Below are positions 60,441 through 64,000 of a stretch of 64,000 bases of DNA, piece after piece. A program made the translations under genes and the position numbers. How positions within the stretch are numbered: position 1 is the stretch's first letter; every line of letters begins with the position of its first letter. Source of the DNA: Streptomyces echinoruber (GTDB taxonomy: Bacteria; Actinomycetota; Actinomycetes; Streptomycetales; Streptomycetaceae). The stretch is taken from positions 388,261-452,260 of the forward strand of contig NZ_BMWH01000003.1 in the NCBI RefSeq assembly GCF_014651135.1, in the 5' to 3' direction. The notes under the pieces are model-generated. The model searched no databases. It saw only the letters and a list, made by a program, of their open reading frames with translations, and had not been told where the DNA came from.

Positions 60441-60465
60441 GGAGGGGGTCCCGCAGACCCCCTCC
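60441..60465 (+). terminator. Hairpin after GH3
   Basis: GGAGGGGGTC and GACCCCCTCC with loop CCGCA; flanking G- and C-runs extend the stem. Confidence 0.75.
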
Positions 60466-60501
60466 CCCCAGCACCCGTGCCCGTATTTGTGATGCTTCGG
60501 G

Positions 60502-60507
60502 TAGCTT
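60502..60507 (+). promoter_or_regulatory. -10 box, leaderless type
   Basis: TAGCTT ends six bases before the ATG at 60514. Confidence 0.5.
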
Positions 60508-60513
60508 CGAGAT

Positions 60514-61905
60514 ATGAAGGCCGTCATACGGACCCGAAGCCTCCCCCCGCTGCTCGCGGCCCTGCTGCTCGCGGCCCTGGCCGTCCTGTGGCCCGCCGCC
60601 CCGCGCGCCGGGGCGGCCACCACCGCGCCGGGCGTCACGAGCGTCTCGGAGATCGCGCGGGCACTGCGCGAGAACCCCGTCTACGTCGACCCGGCCGCCT
60701 CCGCGCACCTGTCCCGGGGCGACGCCGACGCCCTCGCCCGGCGGATCAGGAACGCCGACAAGCCCCTCTTCGTCGCCGTACTGCCCGCCGGCTACCCCAC
60801 CCGCAACCTCTTCACCGACCTGCGCACCGCCACCGGCGTCACCGGCCTGTACGCCGTCCGCCTCGGCGACCGCTTCGACGCCCGCGCCGACCACGTGGTC
60901 CTGCCGAGGACCGCCGTGCGCAACCTGGTCACCAGCGTCGAGGGGGAGGACGCCAAGGCCCAGCTCGACGACTTCACCGACCGCGCCCTGGCCACCATGG
61001 GCGGCTCGGCGCCCGCCACCTGGGGCTCCTCCGACAGCGGCGGGGTGTCCACCACCGCGCTGGTCACCACGGCGGCGGTCCTCGCGGCCGGCGGCGTGGG
61101 CGCGTACACCCTCGTCCGCCGCAGCCGGCACCGCCGGCAGGCCGAGCAGCAGGCCGCCCTGGAGAAGCTGCGGGTCGTCGTCGACGAGGACATCACCGCC
61201 TTCGGCGAGGAGCTCGACCGCCTCGACTTCCATCCCGCCGAACCCGGCGCCGACGACGCCATGCGCGCCGACTACGAACGCGCCCTCGACGCCTACGAGC
61301 AGGCCAAGACCCTGATGGCGCAGGCCCGCCACCCGGAGGACGTGCGAGCGGTCACCCAGACCCTGGAGGACGGCCGTTTCTCCCTCGCCCAGCTCGCCGC
61401 CCGCCGCGCCCACCGCCCGCTGCCCGAGCGGCGCCCGCCGTGCTTCTTCGACCCGCGCCACGGCCCGTCCGTCGCCGACGCCCCCTGGACGCCCCCGGGC
61501 GGCGCACCCCGCGACGTCCCGGTCTGCGCCGCGGACCGCGTCCGGCTGGCCGAGGGCCGTGACCCGGTGATCCGCGAGGTCGACACCGACTACGGCCGCC
61601 GCCCCTACTGGGACGCCGGCCCCGCCTACGGCCCCTGGGCCGGCGGCTACTTCGGCGGCGGCCTCCTGCCCGGCCTTCTCGTCGGCACCCTGCTCGGCAG
61701 CATGATGGCGGCACCGGCGTACGCGGCCGACTACGGCGCGGGCTACGGCGACTTCGGCGGTTACCAGGGCGGGGACGTGTCGGGGGGCGACTTCGACTCC
61801 GGCGACTTCGGAGGGGACTTCGGCGGCGGGGACTTCGGCGGCGGGGACTTCGGCGGGGGCGGCGACTTCGGCGGCGGGGGCGGGGACTTCGGGGGAGGTT
61901 TCTGA
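60514..61905 (+). CDS. Exported/membrane protein with Gly-Asp-Phe repeat tail
   Basis: A 463-residue protein. A signal peptide (LPPLLAALLLAALAVLW) leads to an extracytoplasmic domain (about 40-165), with ALRENPVYVDPAA and PLFVAVLPAGY, somewhat like TPM-type domains. One membrane helix follows (ALVTTAAVLAAGGVGAYTLV), then a basic coiled region. A cytoplasmic segment has two Cys in CFFDPRHGPS and VPVCAADRVRLAEGRDPVIR, then a hydrophobic patch. The last 60 residues are GGDFGGG-type repeats, probably disordered. Similar proteins occur in many streptomycetes, but I know no function. A paired-Cys motif may bind metal. Confidence 0.85.
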   Translation: MKAVIRTRSLPPLLAALLLAALAVLWPAAPRAGAATTAPGVTSVSEIARALRENPVYVDPAASAHLSRGDADALARRIRNADKPLFVAVLPAGYPTRNLFTDLRTATGVTGLYAVRLGDRFDARADHVVLPRTAVRNLVTSVEGEDAKAQLDDFTDRALATMGGSAPATWGSSDSGGVSTTALVTTAAVLAAGGVGAYTLVRRSRHRRQAEQQAALEKLRVVVDEDITAFGEELDRLDFHPAEPGADDAMRADYERALDAYEQAKTLMAQARHPEDVRAVTQTLEDGRFSLAQLAARRAHRPLPERRPPCFFDPRHGPSVADAPWTPPGGAPRDVPVCAADRVRLAEGRDPVIREVDTDYGRRPYWDAGPAYGPWAGGYFGGGLLPGLLVGTLLGSMMAAPAYAADYGAGYGDFGGYQGGDVSGGDFDSGDFGGDFGGGDFGGGDFGGGGDFGGGGGDFGGGF

Positions 61906-61909
61906 CAGG

Positions 61910-61941
61910 GCCGGTCCGTGCCGGCGCCGGCACGGACCGGC
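61910..61941. terminator. Bidirectional terminator
   Basis: GCCGGTCCGTGCCGGC followed directly by its perfect reverse complement, 16 bp per arm, between two convergent genes. Confidence 0.85.
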
Positions 61942-61981
61942 GCCGGCCGTCGGTCGCCGGCCGCGGCGGGGGAGGCGGCGC

Positions 61982-62539
61982 TCAGGCGGTCTTGCGGATC
62001 GCGGAGACGTCGAAGTCCAGCTTGATCTTGTCGGAGACGAGCACGCCGCCGGTCTCCAGGGCCGCGTTCCAGGTCAGGCCCCAGTCGGAGCGCTTGATCT
62101 CGGCCTTGCCCTCGAAACCGACGCGCTCGTTGCCGAAGGGGTCCCGCGCGGCGCCGTTGAACTCCACGTCGATGGTGATCGGCCGGGTGGTGCCGAGGAT
62201 GCTCAGGTCACCGGTGATGCGGTACGCGTCCTCGCCCAGGGCCTCGGCCTTGGTGGAGCGGAACGTCATGGTCGGGAACTCGTCGGTCTTGAAGAAGTCC
62301 GCGCTCCTGAGGTGCCCGTCGCGGTCGGTGTTCCCGGTGTCGATGCTGTCCATCGTCACGTCGAGGGAGGCGGTGGACCGGGACGGGTCGGTGCCGTCCA
62401 GGTGGAGGGTGCCGGAGAAGTCCTTGAAGCTGCCCTTGACGTTCGTGACCATCGCGTGGCGGACGGTGAAGCCGATGGTGCTGTGGGCCGGGTCGATCTC
62501 GTAGGTGCCGGTCAGCGCGCCCAGGTCGGTGGCGGTCAT
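61982..62539 (-). CDS. YceI family protein
   Basis: A 185-residue lipocalin-like YceI protein thought to bind isoprenoid or other lipid-like molecules. Seen: GTYEIDPAHSTIGFTVRHAM at the start, VKGSFKDFSGTL, SIDTGNTDRDGHLRSADFF, FPTMTFRST, LSILGTTRPITIDVEF and the ending KIKLDFDVSA. No signal peptide, so it is cytoplasmic, as is usual in actinobacteria. A MarR-type palindrome lies 75 bp upstream. The gene is divergent from the Cys-rich secreted protein. Confidence 0.94.
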   Translation of the reverse strand: MTATDLGALTGTYEIDPAHSTIGFTVRHAMVTNVKGSFKDFSGTLHLDGTDPSRSTASLDVTMDSIDTGNTDRDGHLRSADFFKTDEFPTMTFRSTKAEALGEDAYRITGDLSILGTTRPITIDVEFNGAARDPFGNERVGFEGKAEIKRSDWGLTWNAALETGGVLVSDKIKLDFDVSAIRKTA

Positions 62540-62613
62540 GGGGCCCTCCTCACTGAATGTTTAATCTTGAACTATCCATCCATGTCGACCGTATCTCCGA
62601 CCCGTTGAAATTT

Positions 62614-62627
62614 CAACAGCCTTGTGT
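62614..62627. promoter_or_regulatory. Perfect 14-bp palindrome, MarR-type operator
   Basis: GTTGAAATTTCAAC, perfect and AT-rich, in the gap between yceI and the secreted-protein gene. The shape matches many MarR family sites (TTGAAATTTCAA-like). No MarR gene lies in the window. Confidence 0.7.
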
Positions 62628-62762
62628 CGCGTGTCCCGGCGATTTCCGGCTTCCTCCGTCCGGACTCTGGCCAACGCGCGTAGACCTCGGGCACCATCTC
62701 TGCCTGCACCACCTGCACAGCCGCCCCACAGGAAGCACGGCCCGCCGCAGGAAGGGTTTCGC

Positions 62763-63305
62763 ATGAAGGTCACCAAGGTCGTGACGGCCCTGAAGGCCAT
62801 GAGAGTCACGAAGATCCGCTCCGTCCTGACCGCCCTCGCCCTGGTCGTCGCCCCCGGCGTCGCCGTCGTCGGCACCGCGTCCGACGCCTTCGCCGTCACG
62901 AAGATCAGCCACGCGACCGCCACCTCGATGTTCCGCGAGGTCGGCATCACCTGGTCGTCGTCCGGCAACTGCTCCGACCGCAACAACCCGACCTGTACGT
63001 CGTTCGAGCAGCTCAACCTCGCCACCGCCCAGGGCGCCCAGACCCTCAAACGGGCCAGCGGCTGCGCGCTGAACATCACCGGCGGCACCGAGACCGGCCA
63101 CGCCTCGGGCACGTACTCCCACTGGAACGGCTACAAGCTCGACTACAGCAAGTACACCTGCATCGGCAGCTACATCAAGAACACGTTCAGCTACATCGGC
63201 CTGCGCGGCGACGGCGCCCCGCAGTGGAAGTCCGCCTCCGGCAACATCTACGCCGACGAGGGCAACCACTGGGACGTCCTGTACTACAACTGCGGCGGCT
63301 GCTGA
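62763..63305 (+). CDS. Cys-rich secreted protein with M15-like motif
   Basis: A 180-residue exported protein. The signal peptide is long and basic (KVTKVVTALKAM...VLTALALVVAPGVAVVG), with cleavage near AFA-VT about residue 44. The mature part contains TWSSSGNCSDRNNPTCTSFE, ASGCALNITGGTETGHASGT, YSHWNGYKLDYSKYTC and the end NHWDVLYYNCGGC. H-W-N-G-Y-K-L-D fits the H-x2-G-x3-D zinc pattern of M15 D,D-peptidases, with NHWD possibly giving the last ligand. Seven Cys suggest disulfides. AGGAAGGG precedes the ATG. Likely a small cell-wall or secreted peptidase-fold protein; activity unproven. Confidence 0.78.
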   Translation: MKVTKVVTALKAMRVTKIRSVLTALALVVAPGVAVVGTASDAFAVTKISHATATSMFREVGITWSSSGNCSDRNNPTCTSFEQLNLATAQGAQTLKRASGCALNITGGTETGHASGTYSHWNGYKLDYSKYTCIGSYIKNTFSYIGLRGDGAPQWKSASGNIYADEGNHWDVLYYNCGGC

Positions 63306-63808
63306 CGCCGCCGGCGAGCGGATCCGCGCAAGGCCCGCCCGCCGCGCCCTCCCGGCCGCCGCCGCTCTGCCGGCGGCGGCCCTTCTCCCGGGCGCCGCCC
63401 GTGCCGCCCGTGCCGCGCGCCGCCGACCGCCACTGGCCGACCGCCCTCGCCAACGACGCCGCCGACCGCGCCTGCCGGGCGGTGGCCGTGCCCGCGGCGG
63501 GGCTGACGGCGGCCGCCTTCCGGCAGGCGGGTACGGTGGGTGCGCCCACCGCGTCGTACGGGCCGACGGCAGGGTCGAGGTCCTCGCCGCGGGGCGCCGG
63601 CTCCGGCTGCGCGTCACTCCGGGGAGGGTATGCGACACGCTGGAATGCGAGGTGGCCCCGCCCTGAGCGATTTGTGGGAGGGCTACAACGCCCAGGCCCT
63701 CTGAGCAGTCAGAACGGCTGCATCCCCGTTCGGTTCTGTTCACTGGTACCAGGAAAACGCTCCGGAGACTGTACGGAGTCGACGGCTCGCATTCCGCCGT
63801 GTCCTTCG
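63306..63808 (+). pseudogene. Probable debris of a small secreted-protein gene
   Basis: Between the Cys-rich gene and accB, stretches with strong coding-type third positions occur in two frames. One frame has a signal-like RRALPAAAALPAAALLPGAA (about 63345) and later CAHRVVRADGRVEVLAAGRR with LRLRVTPGRVCDTLECEVAP to a TGA at 63666. Between them the good frame is another: RHWPTALANDAADRACRAVA. No start codon suits the first part. Two frameshifts in a once intact gene of about 115 codons would explain it. From 63667 to 63808 nothing is seen except the accB promoter region. Confidence 0.4.
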
Positions 63809-63814
63809 TAAGGT
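63809..63814 (+). promoter_or_regulatory. accB -10 box, leaderless type
   Basis: TAAGGT ends six bases before the ATG at 63821. Confidence 0.5.
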
Positions 63815-63820
63815 CACTAC

Positions 63821-64000
63821 ATGACCGTTTTGGATGAGGCACCGGGTGAGCCGACGGAGGCGCCGAGCGAGCCGGCCGACGCACGCGGGCGCGTGGCCGA
63901 ACTGCACGAGATCCGTGCGCGGGCGGTGGCGGGCCCCGGTGAGAAGGCGACCCAGGCGCAGCACGCCAAGGGCAAGCTGACGGCGCGCGAGCGCATCGAG
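63821..64000 (+). CDS. accB: Acyl-CoA carboxylase beta subunit (5' part, cut by window edge)
   Basis: The first 60 residues of a carboxyltransferase beta subunit. The sequence GEKATQAQHAKGKLTARERIE near residue 40-60 is the conserved start of acyl-CoA (propionyl/acetyl) carboxylase beta chains, which carboxylate acyl-CoA using biotin carried by the alpha subunit to make malonyl- or methylmalonyl-CoA. At this chromosomal place S. coelicolor has accB (SCO5535), essential for fatty acid and polyketide precursors. No ribosome site; -10 six bases before the ATG. The rest of the gene lies outside the window. Confidence 0.9.
   Translation, partial: MTVLDEAPGEPTEAPSEPADARGRVAELHEIRARAVAGPGEKATQAQHAKGKLTARERIE

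Overview
The window is chromosomal DNA of a Streptomyces or very close relative. GC is very high, third codon positions are almost all G or C, GTG starts are common, and many genes have a -10 hexamer only about six bases before the start codon (leaderless type). From memory, gene order follows the S. coelicolor core around SCO5486-SCO5535: cysteine desulfurase, mnmA, ligA, rmdB, gatCAB, cdgD, ilvBNC, serA, proline catabolism, leuB, ilvE, cimA, accB. All identifications come from reading the sequence and family knowledge; no search was run.

Layout. 0-3.4 kb: a WYL regulator divergent from a DinB/maleylpyruvate isomerase-like protein, and a FabR-like TetR regulator divergent from two small membrane proteins. 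3.6-9.5 kb: tRNA thiolation genes (cysteine desulfurase, mnmA) around a Tat-exported amidase, then a hydrolase, a DUF427 gene, a broken LOG-family gene and an SDR. 9.7-19.3 kb: a MetE-like protein, ligA, the GGDEF/EAL protein RmdB and the gatC-gatA-small ORF-gatB operon. 19.4-31.1 kb: membrane proteins, an MMPL exporter, a large LuxR (LAL) regulator with small flanking genes, a sugar dehydrogenase lipoprotein, an aldo/keto reductase and a 2-hydroxyacid dehydrogenase. 31.2-40.4 kb: a second GGDEF/EAL gene (cdgD) broken by a one-base frameshift, then ilvBNC and serA. 40.5-48.7 kb: an MFS exporter/TetR pair, a nucleotidyltransferase, the PucR/proline dehydrogenase/P5C dehydrogenase cluster and an AAC(2')-type acetyltransferase. 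49.0-55.2 kb: leuB, ilvE, an IS30 transposase remnant, an MHS transporter and cimA. 55.2-64 kb: secreted GH30 and GH3 glycosidases, a Gly-rich membrane protein, YceI, a Cys-rich secreted protein, gene debris, and the first 60 codons of accB (cut by the window edge).

Functionally, the branched-chain amino acid genes (ilvB, ilvN, ilvC, leuB, ilvE, cimA) form the main theme. Two of them, ilvB and cimA, are preceded by short leader peptides rich in Ile/Leu/Val codons followed by intrinsic terminators, which is the layout of classical transcription attenuation. The cimA leader starts on a GTG only six bases after its -10, so it may be a leaderless leader peptide.

The most unusual structural feature is a recurring class of short tandem duplications at gene ends. 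In at least six genes the repeated unit contains the stop codon (units of 15, 16, about 27, about 30, 48 and 133 bp). Similar repeats occur at one start codon and inside several reading frames. No CRISPR array, tRNA, rRNA or prophage was seen.
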